A stretch of 64,000 bases of DNA. Source: Doris montereyensis (lineage: Eukaryota; Mollusca; Gastropoda; Nudibranchia; Dorididae). The stretch spans positions 222,501 through 286,500 of the forward strand of contig JAXRKP010000346.1 of NCBI GenBank assembly GCA_037039925.1, read 5' to 3'. Below, one piece after another: positions 1 through 13,066 of the stretch (positions are counted from its first letter, which is position 1; the number at the start of each line of letters is the position of its first letter). A model generated the notes under the pieces. That model did not search any database. It saw nothing but the letters and a program-made list of their open reading frames with translations, and was not told where the DNA came from. The position numbers were made by a program, and so were the translations under genes.

Positions 1-182
1 ATATAAATACACATACACAAATATACAAAAGTAAATGAAAACAGAAAAGTGAAAAGTCAACAATAGACTACATAATAGCAGCTCTCTTTTTTACAGTACA
101 GTGGATGCAAGAGTTAACAGAGGAGCTGAAATATTTAGTGACCATCACGTAGTGATTGCCAAAATTAGATCTAACATGATTA

Positions 183-392
183 ATTCAGACTTTTTAAACT
201 TGCTGATTTGTTTCTTTGAAATATACCCTATCCAATTCAGACTTTCTAAACTTGCTGATTTGTTTATTTGAAATATACCCTATCCAATTCAGACTTTCTA
301 AACTTGCTGATTTGTTTCTTTGAAATATACCCTATCCAATTCAGACTTTCTAAACTTGCAGATTTGTTTACTTGAAATATACCCTATCCACC
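183..392. repeat. About 52-bp tandem array, 4 copies
   Basis: The unit contains ttcagactttctaaacttgc tgatttgtttctttgaaatataccctatccaa, with few differences between copies. Confidence 0.93.
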
Positions 393-837
393 ACTAGTAG
401 TGATCTTGAGGTGAATTTAGACAAAACAGCAAGATGAGAGATAAATGAAAGAGCGAAAGGGAAGAAGTAAGACCTACCAGAAGCACCCGCCAACCTCCAC
501 CTGACTGTGCTGGACATCCTGTGTATATCACATACATTATTCATACTACCATTATTTAGTCTTGATTGTTAAATGTATCGTTGTACCCTTATTGATACAC
601 ATACGCATACACACACAAACACACACATCTGGTCTACATAGATCTGTATTTGTGCACCAAAATACAACAATTATAATCAAAACATTTGCATATTTCTATT
701 AACTTGTAGGGAAAACGTATATTCCTTGCACTGCAAAGTTTCATTTAGTTTCAATAAAGTTAACATCAACACAAACTAAATACATTGAAAGTTTAGGAAA
801 ATGAATGAAAACGTCTTATCAACTTTGCTGGAATTGT
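393..837. other. Non-coding, nothing recognised
   Basis: AT-rich with a short CA run near 605-630. Its place after the minus-strand exon at 928 suggests intron or flank. Confidence 0.4.
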
Positions 838-927
838 GTCAAGTATTATCAAAACAATCTCCATTCAAGACAGATTCACTCGTTTTACAAAAATAGCTTG
901 AAATTATTTCTTGAACGACTGACCTAC

Positions 928-1109
928 CAAGAGAAACCAGAATGATGTTAAGCCAATCGTCACTACATCTGTGCCTCATTTTGACCAGTAAGTTTGCGGC
1001 CAGAGACAGTGCTTGCTTCACCACATTATCATGAGGAGAGTCTATCAGTGTTGGAAGTAAAGGTAAGACTTCCATCTTAATTAAACTTTGGGCCCACTCC
1101 AAGCTCATC
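928..1109 (-). CDS. Probable internal exon, armadillo/HEAT-like helices
   Basis: On the minus strand a good acceptor (ACATACTTTCAG, exon start 1109) and donor (CTTG|GTAGGT, exon end 928) bound an open frame. It reads EWAQSLIKMEVLPLLPTLID, then NVVKQALSLAANLLVKM and DDWLNIILVSLG. Paired amphipathic helices of this type are typical of ARM/HEAT repeats. It may be a downstream exon of the Tudor-like gene at 4738-5907, same strand. That link is inferred only. Confidence 0.45.
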
Positions 1110-1326
1110 CTGAAAGTATGTGAAATTGTAAAAATGGAATAAAAGGAAAATAGCCCCAAACAAACTATGTCAAAGAGAAAATAATTACATTCTTATACAA
1201 CTATAATTATAAATTAAACCCAAATACAAATTTCTTCTCTTATTTGCTAATAAAATCCAACATTTTTATTGATTGTGTAGGCAAATATTAATCTGTATCT
1301 TCGTCTCACAGTATTATTACTATTAA

Positions 1327-1955
1327 CTTTATTCTACATTATTTATTTCTAAGGATGTTCATCTTACATTTTACATTATTTACCTCTGTATGTATCTTCA
1401 TCTTGCATTATTCATTTTAGTGTATTTTCACCTTGCATTATTTATTTTAGTGTATTTTCATCTTGCATTATTTATTTTAGTGTATTTTCATCTTGCATTA
1501 TTCATTTTAGTGTATTTTCACCTTGCATTATTTATTTCTGTGTATCTTCATCTTGCATTATTTATTTCTGTATATCTTCATCTTGCATTATTTATTTCTG
1601 TGTATCTTCACCTTGCATTATTTATTTCTGTGTGTCTTCATCTTGCATTATTTATTTCTGTGTATCTTCATCTTGCATTATTTATTTCTGTATATCTTCA
1701 TCTTACATTATTTATATCTGTGTATCTTCATCTTGCGTTATTTATTTCTGTGTATCTTCATCTTGCATTATTTATTTCTGTGTATCTTCACCTTGCATTA
1801 TTTATTTCTGTGTATCTTCATCTTGCATTATTTATTTCTGTGTGTCTTCATCTTGCATTATTTATATCTGTGTATCTTCATCTTGCATTAATTTTTGTGT
1901 ATATTCACCGTACATTACTTATTTCTATGTATCTTCATCTTACATCATATTATAT
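1327..1955. repeat. 30-bp tandem array, about 21 copies
   Basis: The unit is tgtatcttcatcttgcatta tttatttctg. The plus-strand ORFs of up to 189 residues here exist because the 30-bp unit is divisible by three and lacks stops. They are not genes. Confidence 0.96.
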
Positions 1956-2112
1956 TTAAATGTCACCATCACTATTGCTTGATAACGACAATCATACATT
2001 ACAATGGAGAGAAGCTCACTTGCATGCTTTGCTTAAAGTAGCAGCAGCCAACTCTACTGCTACTGGATCCCTCGGAGGAGGAAGAAGGTCTGAAATGAAG
2101 AATTAAATACAG

Positions 2113-2164
2113 AAAATCTTGAATCAACTCACCCAACCCTGAAGCCCATATTTTCGCTATGGCT
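2113..2164 (-). CDS. Possible short exon of the minus-strand gene
   Basis: The minus strand shows a strong donor (TCAGGGTTGG|GTGAGT). The preceding open frame reads MEAIAKIWASGLG. The upstream acceptor is not clear, so the 5' border is approximate. Confidence 0.25.
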
Positions 2165-2189
2165 TCCATAACAATCCAGTCCAAAAACC

Positions 2190-3480
2190 AATAAAATTGG
2201 GATGGAATTTCGCTTTGATTGGTGAGTATCCATTAAATGAAATCAAAGATAGTAAACATAAAGAGTAAAAGTAAGCAGATCTCTTCCTTTATAGATTAGA
2301 ACAATTAATAAAATTAGTCTTGTGACATCGTCACAATCTGTGAATTTTTTTTAAAATGGGAAAAATTCCAAAGCTGAGGCAGCACGATGGTATTCTACTC
2401 TATTCTATTTATCATTGTGTTTCTTGCTCAATATGCTTCAACAGTACTGTGTATCTCAGGGCCTCCTGAAAGCTTCACTCTTTTATTAACATGTTGTACA
2501 TGTGTTAGTGTTGTTGTTAGTCACCTACACAAACTACTGTATATTTAGAATCTAATGCATTTCTTCACAGAGGCAAAGCATTCTTTGTTTCATTTCACTG
2601 AGGTTAAAGTGAAAGTAAGTGAGTAGAGTCTTGGGTGACTCCGGAAAATTGTTGCTAGTCTGTGTGCATACCTTTTTTTGATGTTGTGCAAAGCTTGACG
2701 AAAAAAACTCCCAGTTGTGTGCACCTTGTGCATGAGAATGAACATTAAGACAAGAAAAGTTTTTTTTTATGGTGTGCGCAGACACCTTTCATTCAACAGT
2801 GCACACCTTTTCTCCCTAGTGTGCACATGCACCGCTTGGAGGAACATTGCTCCTGACAGACATGTCCCTGAGCTCAAAATAAACCAATTCCAATACCTCT
2901 CTTCTTATCTTCTAAGCCTATTCTTGGCCTTATTTTCAACATCTACATATATATATAATTCTGAGTTGGTTGTTCTTTGTTCGTCAAAGGCTCTGTTGCC
3001 AGGTCACTGAGGATAACCATATTTTGCATGTGTGCAGGTTCTAAATGATTCAAAGATCGTTTTCATTTAAGGAAGCTTTCTATCAGAAGCGACGTTCAAT
3101 TATTGAAAATTTCATTCTTCCCCCATCTTCGAGTAGAATTTTCATTCACCTAAGCCAACATGTTGAACAGACTTTATAATAATAATAAAAATTGAAAAAA
3201 GTATCGTTCATGCCTATTTGCGTAACTACCCCGATCTAATTTATAATCGTAATAGGTATCACCCAAGGTGTAACATGATTGTTTTAATATAAGATCACTT
3301 ATTGACTGACCAAGGTTCTCAATGATCCCAAGCTCTCAACTAAACGTGATAATTTTAATCTTGTTTACCAGCCAAAATAATGTCCCATTACTATCAATGC
3401 ATGTCACTTGTTCTAATTCTGTCCATCACCAGAAAACTTGTAAATCTTTGTTGTCGCCACAATCTCTACGTGAATCTGAT
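2190..3480. other. Non-coding, nothing recognised
   Basis: Likely intron of the minus-strand gene. Short ORFs lack recognisable similarity. Confidence 0.4.
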
Positions 3481-3484
3481 CATA

Positions 3485-3985
3485 CACATGATAAATGTGT
3501 CATTTAAGTATGTTACAATCTACATACATACACATGATAAATGTGTCATTTAAGTATGTTACAATCTACATACATACACATGATAAATGTTATAAGTATG
3601 CTACAATCTATATACACACATGATGAATGGAATGTGTCATAAGTATGTTAAAAGCCACATACAAATGGTAAATGTGTCATAAGTAAATTACAACCTACAT
3701 ACACATGATAAATGTGTCATTTAAGTATGTTACAATCTACATACATACACATGATAAATGTGTCATTTAAGTATGTTACAATCTACATACATACACATGA
3801 TAAATGTGTCATTTAAGTATGTTACAATCTACATACATACACATGATAAATGTTATAAGTATGCTACAATCTATATACACACATGATGAATGGAATGTGT
3901 CATAAGTATGTTAAAAGCCACATACAAATGGTAAATGTGTCATAAGTAAATTACAACCTACATACACATGATAAATGTGTCATCA
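3485..3985. repeat. Two-level tandem repeat
   Basis: A unit of about 42 bp (acatacacatgataaatgtg tcatttaagtatgttacaatct) is repeated. A block of about 240 bp with its own variants (3485-3715) is copied almost exactly at 3750-3985, which shows a recent block duplication. Confidence 0.92.
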
Positions 3986-4024
3986 GGAAAAAGAACGTTA
4001 GATTTTGCAAATGTGACATTGATG

Positions 4025-4305
4025 GTCTAAGTCTAGTAGTTTAAAGGCTTCTGGACTTGGTGGGATCATAAGCTCCTGGGTTCGAATCTCAGCAATGCTT
4101 AGTCTTGACGCTGTGCTCCTTGGGAAAGACTGTAACATACATGATATATATATGTATTATCCAACGCGATTCAGTGTGTGTACAACATGCAAGTGGGTAT
4201 CAACGTCAGGTGGAGAATAAAACTTCTCACAGACTAACATCCTGCCCAGGAGGCCATCCATCTTATAACATTACTCCCCTGTAGAAACCAGTGTGTATAT
4301 GTTAT
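4025..4305 (+). mobile_element. SINE family B copy
   Basis: It has a tRNA-like head with a clear B box, gggttcgaatctc, near 4079-4092, then ctgtgctccttgggaaagac. The core holds catcctgcccaggagg and gtagaaaccagtgtg. Other copies lie at 32905-33145 and, antisense, 42643-42977. Confidence 0.65.
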
Positions 4306-4737
4306 GGCTCCTTTATGTTACCATGTGAGTATGTAGTGTCCTATTATCAGATGTAATTTTCGTATATATATCTCTCTCTTTTACTTTAAGTGTTTGTTTC
4401 TAATCCATCTATGGATCTATGCTGTCTTCACATCCGTCAATCTAACATCCACCCATCTTTCTTTTTATCTATAGTATGTATCTTTCATGTTCATATTGTT
4501 CAAGCATCATATCAGATTCCTGCCATATTAAAGTAAGCACAACAAATTTGTTCACCTAAATGTTAAAGATATGGAAAACAACTGATCTGAAAGCAAAATG
4601 AAAGAAAGAAAAACCTACTAAAAACAATATTTCCAGTGAAGTTAAATGATTCAAATACACACCTTAATATTAATTATATGAATGCATAAATACTTGTAAG
4701 TTGGGAATGAATTGACTTTTTGATATTAAACAATACT

Positions 4738-5907
4738 TTAATATAAAAATGCAAAGCCTTTGAACAAACCTTTTAAACGTCCTATGGCCACTTGAGGAGC
4801 AATTGTTGCAAGACCCAATGTAGAAGGCAGCATGAAAATGTCTCTCTCATGTGTGCAGTAAAGTCCCCCAATATCCAAACCAAAAACAGTGGCAAACTTT
4901 TGCTCCACTGCCAAGATTTGACATCGAATGATTACTTTCGCTCCTGATGGAGAAATGATCCACGCGCCCACATTGTTTTTTAATTTCAGAGGTGCGTGTC
5001 GCAAGGTACCTTCTTTCGCCTTTAGGTTTAAGGTGTTATGAATCCTTGACACTCTTTCAATCGTGTCTTTCCCCATTAAAATCCAGAAGAAATTTCCATT
5101 CATAATCTCAGTGATGAGAAAATCTTGATTTGCCTGTAGACCAGGAGGAGAATTTGGCTTGGTGCTGTTTTCTGCGGTCTTCCTTGCCTTCCTTCCACAG
5201 GGAGACAACTTGGTTTTCAGCCTGTTCTTTTTCCATGCCAATCCTCGGCGACCAACATGTCAGCAATGTTTGTAACGGACACCTCATCGGCTGCCTGAAT
5301 CTCCAAATTGCACAGAAAAATCGGTATTTGAGTCAAAACAATAGAAGAGAGCTTTACAAGTTCTGGTTCGTAAATTTTCAACTCTGAGAAAAGAAAGCTG
5401 GTTTGCTTGCTCCACATTTCTTGCTTTCATTTCTGACCTTGACATGTTATCATGAATGTCATTAAGGGTGGACGTGAAAATTGATGTAAAGTGATAAAAA
5501 GCTTGTGACCTACTTCTGTCATGTATTATTTCAGGATTTAAAGTGTTGACAAAGATCTTAACATATTTCTCATTGAAGACCAACTTGTCAAAAACACGAA
5601 AAATGCACTTCAGGGCTGATATATGGATCAAAGAACAAATCTCAGCTTCATCTTTGCCATAAATACCATTTTGCACTTGGGAAGATACAGTTTTATATTT
5701 CTGTAAATCATGAGCCTTTTGCAAATGCTTCTCTGGTTGTTCAATAATGTCAAAAGAAAATCAATTAAAGTCTGTGAAATTGAAAGTTGTTTTTTCAATG
5801 GAGGGTTTTCATCGAGCGTCAATTAGAACATTCAACACGGACAACAACTGGACGCTGGTACCACATCCATAAATTTCTTCAACGAAACACTGTACAGCTG
5901 CCTCCAT
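4738..5907 (-). CDS. Unrecognised protein with an extended-Tudor-like domain (frameshifted exon)
   Basis: On the minus strand an acceptor (TTTTCTCACAG, exon start at 5952) is followed by ATG at 5907 reading MEAAVQCFVEEIYG. Four overlapping frames then continue one protein of about 390 residues, with switches near 5810, 5740, 5397 and 5238. The N-terminal part is helical and unrecognised (FRVFDKLVFNEKYVKIFV). Residues about 260-390 resemble an extended Tudor domain: LITEIMNGNFFWILMGKD, a ...IHNTLN helix, then AVEQKFATVFGLDIGGLY and DIFMLP. The usual fDYGn turn is altered to LDIGG. Tudor proteins of this kind often act in germline piRNA biology, but nothing here shows that role. The end at TAA 4738-4740 may instead be read-through past an unrecognised donor. 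A 1.1-kb transposon lies immediately upstream in its intron. Confidence 0.55.
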
Positions 5908-5988
5908 TTTGTTTCCCGATGGCCAACTTCTTTCTCAATTTGGAAAAAATCTGTGAGAAAAGAAGAAAGAGAGAATGAATTAAACATA

Positions 5989-7086
<1,098 letters not shown>

Positions 7087-7469
7087 TATAAATATATGGT
7101 AAAAAAATCTAGAGAAAATAAATTAAACTATCTTTCTTTATGGCATCTTGAAAAAACTTATTCTAAAGATAAATGAGATCAGAATCATTTATTGTAACTC
7201 TTATAAGTTCTACGTCCTGGCCATAGTTGTCTGAATCGAATCGATTTTGAGCAGTTTCTCAAAAACTAAGTAAATTTCCTTCAACCACAGGGCTAGAGTT
7301 AATCCTTATTTCTTTACCATGGTGGAACACGTGCCCTCTGGGCAAGACACTAATTTTTCGCAGATTTTACTCCACGCACAGAACAGAAGTGTTATTCCCA
7401 ATAGAATGCTTGAGATGTTGTAGCCAAAGATTATCTCCCCTTTACAATGGTCAAAACATCATTAGAATC

Positions 7470-8240
7470 TGCTTGAATGGAACATATTACATTGGCTGTT
7501 TTAGGAATTCAGGATCATGGTGAAATTTTAGGATTTTGGGATGACATGATAATCAGTATCTGTTCACATCATGTATTAAGGAACACTGTAAGTTATTTTC
7601 CAGACTTCAGGGTCACATTGAAACTTCAGTGACATCATCTGTATCTGCTCAACAGTATTGAGGAACATTACACTAAAGCCATTTTCAGAAATTCACGGTC
7701 AAAGGCTCGTGAAATTTAACCGACTCAAGGCAAGAGGAAGACCAAAGAAAAGATGGATCAACGGAGTCAAAGACATGGAGACCCTTCAAAAGAACAACAT
7801 TTCGATCCAAAAGTCAACACACCTGGCCCACGTCTAGCAATTGCATTTCCCTTAACACCTTGCGGTATAATAAGAGGACAGAAAAAGTAAAAGTAAAGTA
7901 ACATGAAATTTTAGGAATGCTCAGTTATGTTGAAGAATACAACATTGGTTGTTTTCAGGAATTCAGGGTCATGATGACATTTTAGGATGAATGACATGAT
8001 ATCAGCATGCACAGCTATATTGAGGAACACTACATTGGCTGTTTTCAGGAATTCAGGATCAAGATGACATTTTAGGATGAATGACATGATATCAGCATGC
8101 ACAGCTATATTGAGGAACACTACACTGGCTGTTTTCAGGAATTCAGGGTCATGTTAAACTTATACTTATAGAGATATCATCAGTATCTGCTCAGCTGTAC
8201 CGAGGAGCGCTTTACAGTTTGTTTTTAGGAATTCTGGGTA
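7470..8240. repeat. About 93-bp tandem array, diverged, split by a LINE end
   Basis: Units share gaggaacactacattggctg, ttttcaggaattcagg and gaatgacatgatatcagc. The youngest copies are at 7920-8160. A retrotransposon end at 7718-7903 interrupts it. Confidence 0.85.
7710..7911 (+). mobile_element. Non-LTR retrotransposon 3' end inserted in a tandem array
   Basis: The plus strand encodes RGRPKKRWINGVKDMETL and ISIQKSTHLAH, the usual C-terminal end of RTE/craniofacial-development-2-like endonuclease-reverse transcriptases. It ends in aaaagtaaaagtaaagta. TGAAATTT at 7710-7717 and again at 7904-7911 looks like the target-site duplication. It interrupts the 93-bp array. Confidence 0.75.
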
Positions 8241-8349
8241 AATATATAAAAAATAGAGACTTTAATATTATACATGGGTCTATAAATTGAAATAGGCTCT
8301 TTAAAAGCTAATTGCATATATGATAGTTCTTTCTTTCTTTATCAGTTCC

Positions 8350-8990
8350 AATCCTAGCTATCGGTGTATAGGCTAGGTTATCCAAAATGATCTTTCTCCA
8401 GGCTACCCTGTCCTGACATTTTCTGTTTCCTTCTGTGAAATTTATATTTCTTTGCTTTTGTGTCTCAATTATATCTTTGTCCCACTTTCTCCAAGGTCTA
8501 TCACTTGGTCTTTTACCTTGGGTTTTAGTATTGTATACACTGATCTATCTATATTCTCTTTTCATTCATTCTGTTTACATGCCCGAACCATCTCAGTTGA
8601 TTTATTTATATTTTAGTTTTTATGCCATCTGCTTTAATTTTATCTCTCATTGTTGTGTTTCTGATTTTGTCTCTTTTAGTTTTTCCTATCACTCTTCTAA
8701 GATATTTCATTTCAGCTGCCTGTACTCTACTGTATTCCCTACTGTCTAAGGTCCAGGTGTCACTGCCATAGAGGAGAGTAAGACAATAAACTGTATTGTA
8801 TACTGCCATTTTGGTTTTTGTTGACAATTTTTGTTTTCCCACAAATGCCTTTCCTAGATGGTTGTATAATGTCATGGCAGACACATTTCACTGCCTTTTG
8901 GATTTTCTGGCTGATTTATTCTCTTAAGTTTTCCCTCTAGGTTAATTCTTACTCCCAGGAATTTGTAGCTCTTTAAACTTGTTCTTGTAT
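8350..8990 (-). mobile_element. Non-LTR reverse transcriptase C-terminal remnant
   Basis: The minus-strand frame at 8606-8884 reads KTKMAVYNTVYCLTLLYGSD, TWTLDSREYSRVQAAEMKYL and RRVIGKTKRDKIRN. This is the familiar segment after the palm domain of RTE-type or similar LINEs. Past a stop the same frame gives INQLRWFGHVNRM. It is 5'-truncated and decayed. Confidence 0.85.
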
Positions 8991-8994
8991 TATA

Positions 8995-9460
8995 TGACAG
9001 TAAAAGTAAAAATTAAAATTACTCACTCCATTATATTCTCACCGTCATAAGTGAATGTTAGCATGTGTATGTGTGTCGATAAAGGTTTACAATACATTTT
9101 TTTTTTTTAATGATTTAACAAGCAATAACTGTGAATTTTCCTTTTAGGTTTAGAATTAGGTTTTATATTATTAAATATACATTCTCCCTTTCACCAAAAA
9201 GACTAGACTAGATATATCTTATTATCTGGAGAAAAGTAAATGGGGATGGGGGGGGGGGACAAAGACAAAGCATATTTTCAATGTTTTAAACTCATTTCAT
9301 AAATAGGTAGTAAATGTTGAATACTCTACTAGTACACCTAGTTATAACTTGAACTTATTTTCTTCTTATAATAACTAACCTATTCAATTCTCAAGTATCA
9401 CTGTCGGCACAATTTTATACATAAAAACAATTTTTTAAATTCAATTTAGATCTAGATTTT
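8995..9460. other. Non-coding, short T and G homopolymers only
   Basis: A T10 run near 9098 and a G9 run near 9250 are the only features seen. Confidence 0.4.
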
Positions 9461-9780
9461 AAAGTGTGTTTAATTCTGTTTTCAAAGTCATCAACGCGAT
9501 TATATAGCAGTTTGTTTCAACAGTCTGGCTGCACTAGGGTAGAATGAGATTGGAAGACAATCAAAGTTTGAAGATGGAACCATATATATTATAATGTATG
9601 TTTGACAGCCTGATCTTGAAGTTTTCTTTGTAAATTAAGTTTACACGGCAATGGGATAAAAGTTGGCCATTTAAAGCTTCGAAAAAAATGTCTGTCATTT
9701 CTGACTCTGTGTTCTTCTAAAGGTATCCACTGTAACTGATTCATGCTGGTTTTTGTATTATATTTAAATTCGTGTATCAT
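9460..9780 (-). mobile_element. Possible LINE C-terminal remnant
   Basis: Minus-strand frames read TSMNQLQWIPLEEHRVRNDR and FKWPTFIPLP. They resemble the post-reverse-transcriptase L.W..L..RR...R segment of Jockey/CR1-type LINEs. The identification is weak and stops are present. Confidence 0.4.
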
Positions 9781-9784
9781 ATGT

Positions 9785-11210
9785 ACGAGTAATTACTAGA
9801 TCTAGATCTAGATTCTAGTACTAGATCTAGTAGTAAGCTGCATTATTTTGCATTATATATATAATCTATACTGCAAACAAACTGCAGCTCTGTAAGATAC
9901 TTTTTGATACGCAAACGAACACGACCAATTTGTTAATTAAGATCAAAAGAGGACACTACCATAAAATAAACATACGAGAGAAGTGGACGATCGACGGTGA
10001 AATAGAAGAAAAATACCAATGCATTGGAAATGCAGTGTCTCTGGAAAAAATGCAAAGAATATTAATTATCATACCTGAACAAGATTACGCAAACGCCTTT
10101 ATGTTGCCCAACTTTCATTTTCGTTCAATTGTCAAACTTTTGTATTACAGCATTTCAGTTTTCACGTTTCACGACGCGCGAATCGGCGATTCAGGAAGTC
10201 AATTTTCGCGCAACGACTAACGATTATGTTCGCAGATCGTACTTTTTTTAAGGTGGGGGAGGGGGGGGGGACAATTTTAACCACTACCATTGCATGTCTA
10301 AATTAGCTGAAAAATATTTTTTTATCATATGGTTGCCATGGGAACGCTGCCATCTTTGATTTTCAATGCGGACATAACAGCTTCACTTCAAATAGGCTTT
10401 TTCAATTATATATAAAATTGGCTATAACTTTGCAGCACGTTATTTGGTTCAATGTCTAGGCTCACCCGTAGCTTTTTTGGTTAAATGAAACGGTTTTCAT
10501 TTTATGAAATTTTGAAAAAGGCATATTGCAACCTTTCCAATGTTTTGGCAAATTTAATCACGCAAAAATTCGTTTTGCAAAACTTTGAAGGGATGTCGAA
10601 AAAAGCTACTGGATGCATTTTTTATTAATTTTATAGATGCTAGGTGCGGAATGTTTCCCGTAATATTCGGCCGATCTTAGCTACTATTGACAATAATTAA
10701 TCAAAAGTAGATTCACCAGATAGCCTACTTTGTGATAATTAAAATGAGTACCAACTTGATATACTTTAGACAAAATTTTCAGGCGATGTGTTGAAGGTTA
10801 GGCCAGTATCATTTCTTTAAAAAAATCGTATAAAATAAAAGAATCGATACTGAGCCTTTGTTATAGTACGAATGTCAGGGAAATGAAATGCTCCATTCAG
10901 TGGTGTAATAAAACAGTTTTGTCCCATTTGTGGTAAAACTGCCTTCTCAGGACCATCCCCACCCCTTTTAATTAAATTGTTTTAACAAATAAAAATGGTT
11001 TGAATTACGAAGAAGCCATGGACGTCATCATGATCGCTTGGTGATTCAACTCAACTAGATAAATGAATGTGAAAAGCCATGGCCGCAAAGCATTTCAGCA
11101 ACTGATAATTTACCCATCACACCCATTTATTTGTGGGTTGTTTTTAGTTTTTTGCTTGTTGGTGTTTTGGTTTTTTCTTCTCTTTTTTCTGTTTTTGTTT
11201 TAAGAAGAGT
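9785..11210. other. Intergenic, nothing recognised
   Basis: A short AGATCTAG-rich palindromic patch lies at 9797-9833 and a G-run at 10258-10270. A 96-residue ORF at 9930-10220 shows no recognised motif. Confidence 0.4.
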
Positions 11211-11213
11211 TTA

Positions 11214-11458
11214 CAGTAGGCTCCGACAAATTGCACGCCGCCCAAGTGCACGATTCGTCATAATGCACGATTTGTTCATGTCACCGAATTTTACAACGCT
11301 AATTACCGCCTCAAAATGCAATAACGGCTGGCTTGACTTTGCCAAAATGCAACACGTTTTTGCAAGCACGTCTTCAATTGGTTGCAGTTAAATTCATGTG
11401 AAAAATAACCCGATAATTATTTTTCTTTTCTTCCCAGTAACATAATTTCCACGCACAC

Positions 11459-11502
<44 letters not shown>

Positions 11503-12019
11503 CATCTAGAGCTGTGTTAACTATGTGCACACGTGCGCACGACAATGCCTAGTCTTGTCCGTCTCGGCTTTTGTCACCATGCCTGTTCCCTCCCCAACTC
11601 GGCCGTCGACAATGGTCTACCAAATAGACACTCTGATTGGCTATCTCTTTGATCACCCGTGAGAAAATCTGAGAAAAGTCTTGTGTCACTTTCATGACAT
11701 GCGTGTCAACAAATAAAAAAAAGGTATTCCTCCAAGTTGCCCAATGCCTCCACCATCCCATCCCCTCCTGTAGTCTTGAGTGAGAGAAGAATGAACAATC
11801 ATAAGAAGAGGTTAGTCCTATAATTGGGTCGTATCCTCAAACAAAACCCAAACGATTATAAACAGCTAACAAAAAAAGAAAGAGTTTATGTCCAACCAAG
11901 AATGGCAATGTAAACACATGTAGTGGGTTGTGGTCCTTGACCCCGTCAAAATGCACCTTCGCCAAAATGTACGATTTTTGTTGTTGTCATTCGTGGACCG
12001 TGCATTTTGGCGGAGACTG
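11214..12019. mobile_element. DNA transposon-like element, family E copy 1
   Basis: The left end CAGTAGGCTCCGACAAATTG follows a TA. The right end read inward is CAGTCTCCGCCAAAATGCAC. About 480 bp of its right half (11545-12019) recurs in inverted orientation at 33624-34100. The ends resemble pogo-like repeats. There is no transposase. It contains a 40-bp GT run at 11459-11501. Confidence 0.55.
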
Positions 12020-12369
12020 CCTCAAATTATGTTCTCTCTTTTTCTTTCTCTTCTTGTCAGACTCGCTCATTTTTCTTGTTCTCATAAAACAGTAACACAC
12101 GTCTACTGATAATCAGCGATATACAGTCGTTGTGGTATATACCTAAAGATCCTAATGAGGCAACAATGTACAGTCTTTTACTACACTTAGCCAGACGGTC
12201 TCTGAAACGAATACTGAATACATGGGGAGCAAAGGGGGTGGGGTGATAGCCTACATCATCATTTCGTAACGTTTATCGGTCATACTTAGACCTAGAGCTC
12301 AATCCCAGACAAGAGGGAGGAGAATAGAAAACTATCGTAAATAACATGGAGGATTCCAAATGACTGAAA

Positions 12370-12950
12370 CACACTGCAAGAATGGGAGAGGAAGTGGAAA
12401 ATGGAGTTCCATGCAGATAAATGTCAGATATTAACAATACGCAAAAATGTTATAATAATCAACTCGACTATTACATACTGGTACATAACCAAAAACTAAA
12501 ACTAACCAACATTGCAAAATACCTAGGAGTTACAATGACACTAAAATGTAATGGACAGAACAACGTAGAGCACTATGCAGAAAAGCAAATGGCCTTTTGG
12601 TCTCCCTTAGAAGAAACCTTTACAATTCAAAATGTAAAAGAAAAGTGCTACAAGGCTTTAATAAAAACCAGTCTTAGATTATGACAGCTGTGTCTTGTCT
12701 GGGGCCTCACCTAACAGATCTACATACAAGAAATTGAGATAGTGCAAAAAGAATGCAGGCGGCTTTATAACTAATAATTATACATACACGAAAGGAAATA
12801 CCAAAACCAAAATGAATCGATTGTAATGGATGCCTTCAGAAAAACATAGAGCCATATTCAACTGTTTGTTACATTTGAAAAACTTAAACTTAATACGAGA
12901 ACAACCAGATCAGGCTGCCAAATCTTCAATCATTGATTGTCACCTGCACT
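12370..12950 (+). mobile_element. Non-LTR reverse transcriptase remnant (Jockey/CR1 type)
   Basis: Frames read WKMEFHADKCQILTI, then LKLTNIAKYLGVTMTLKCNG and VKEKCYKALIKTSLRL. These match the F-x-x-x-K-C...KYLG...C-Y...L.R block C-terminal to the catalytic palm. It has frameshifts and stops and runs into the GAA array. Confidence 0.8.
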
Positions 12951-12975
12951 CATTTTACCCTAGTACCAGTACAGT

Positions 12976-13035
12976 AAGAAGAAAAAGAAAAAAGAAAAAG
13001 AAGAAGAAGAAGAAGAAGAAGAAGAAGAAGAAGAA

Positions 13036-13066
<31 letters not shown>

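Noticed and set aside
1390..1959. 189-residue ORF with hydrophobic repeats
   Set aside because: It is a pure 30-bp tandem repeat with open frames in all three phases.
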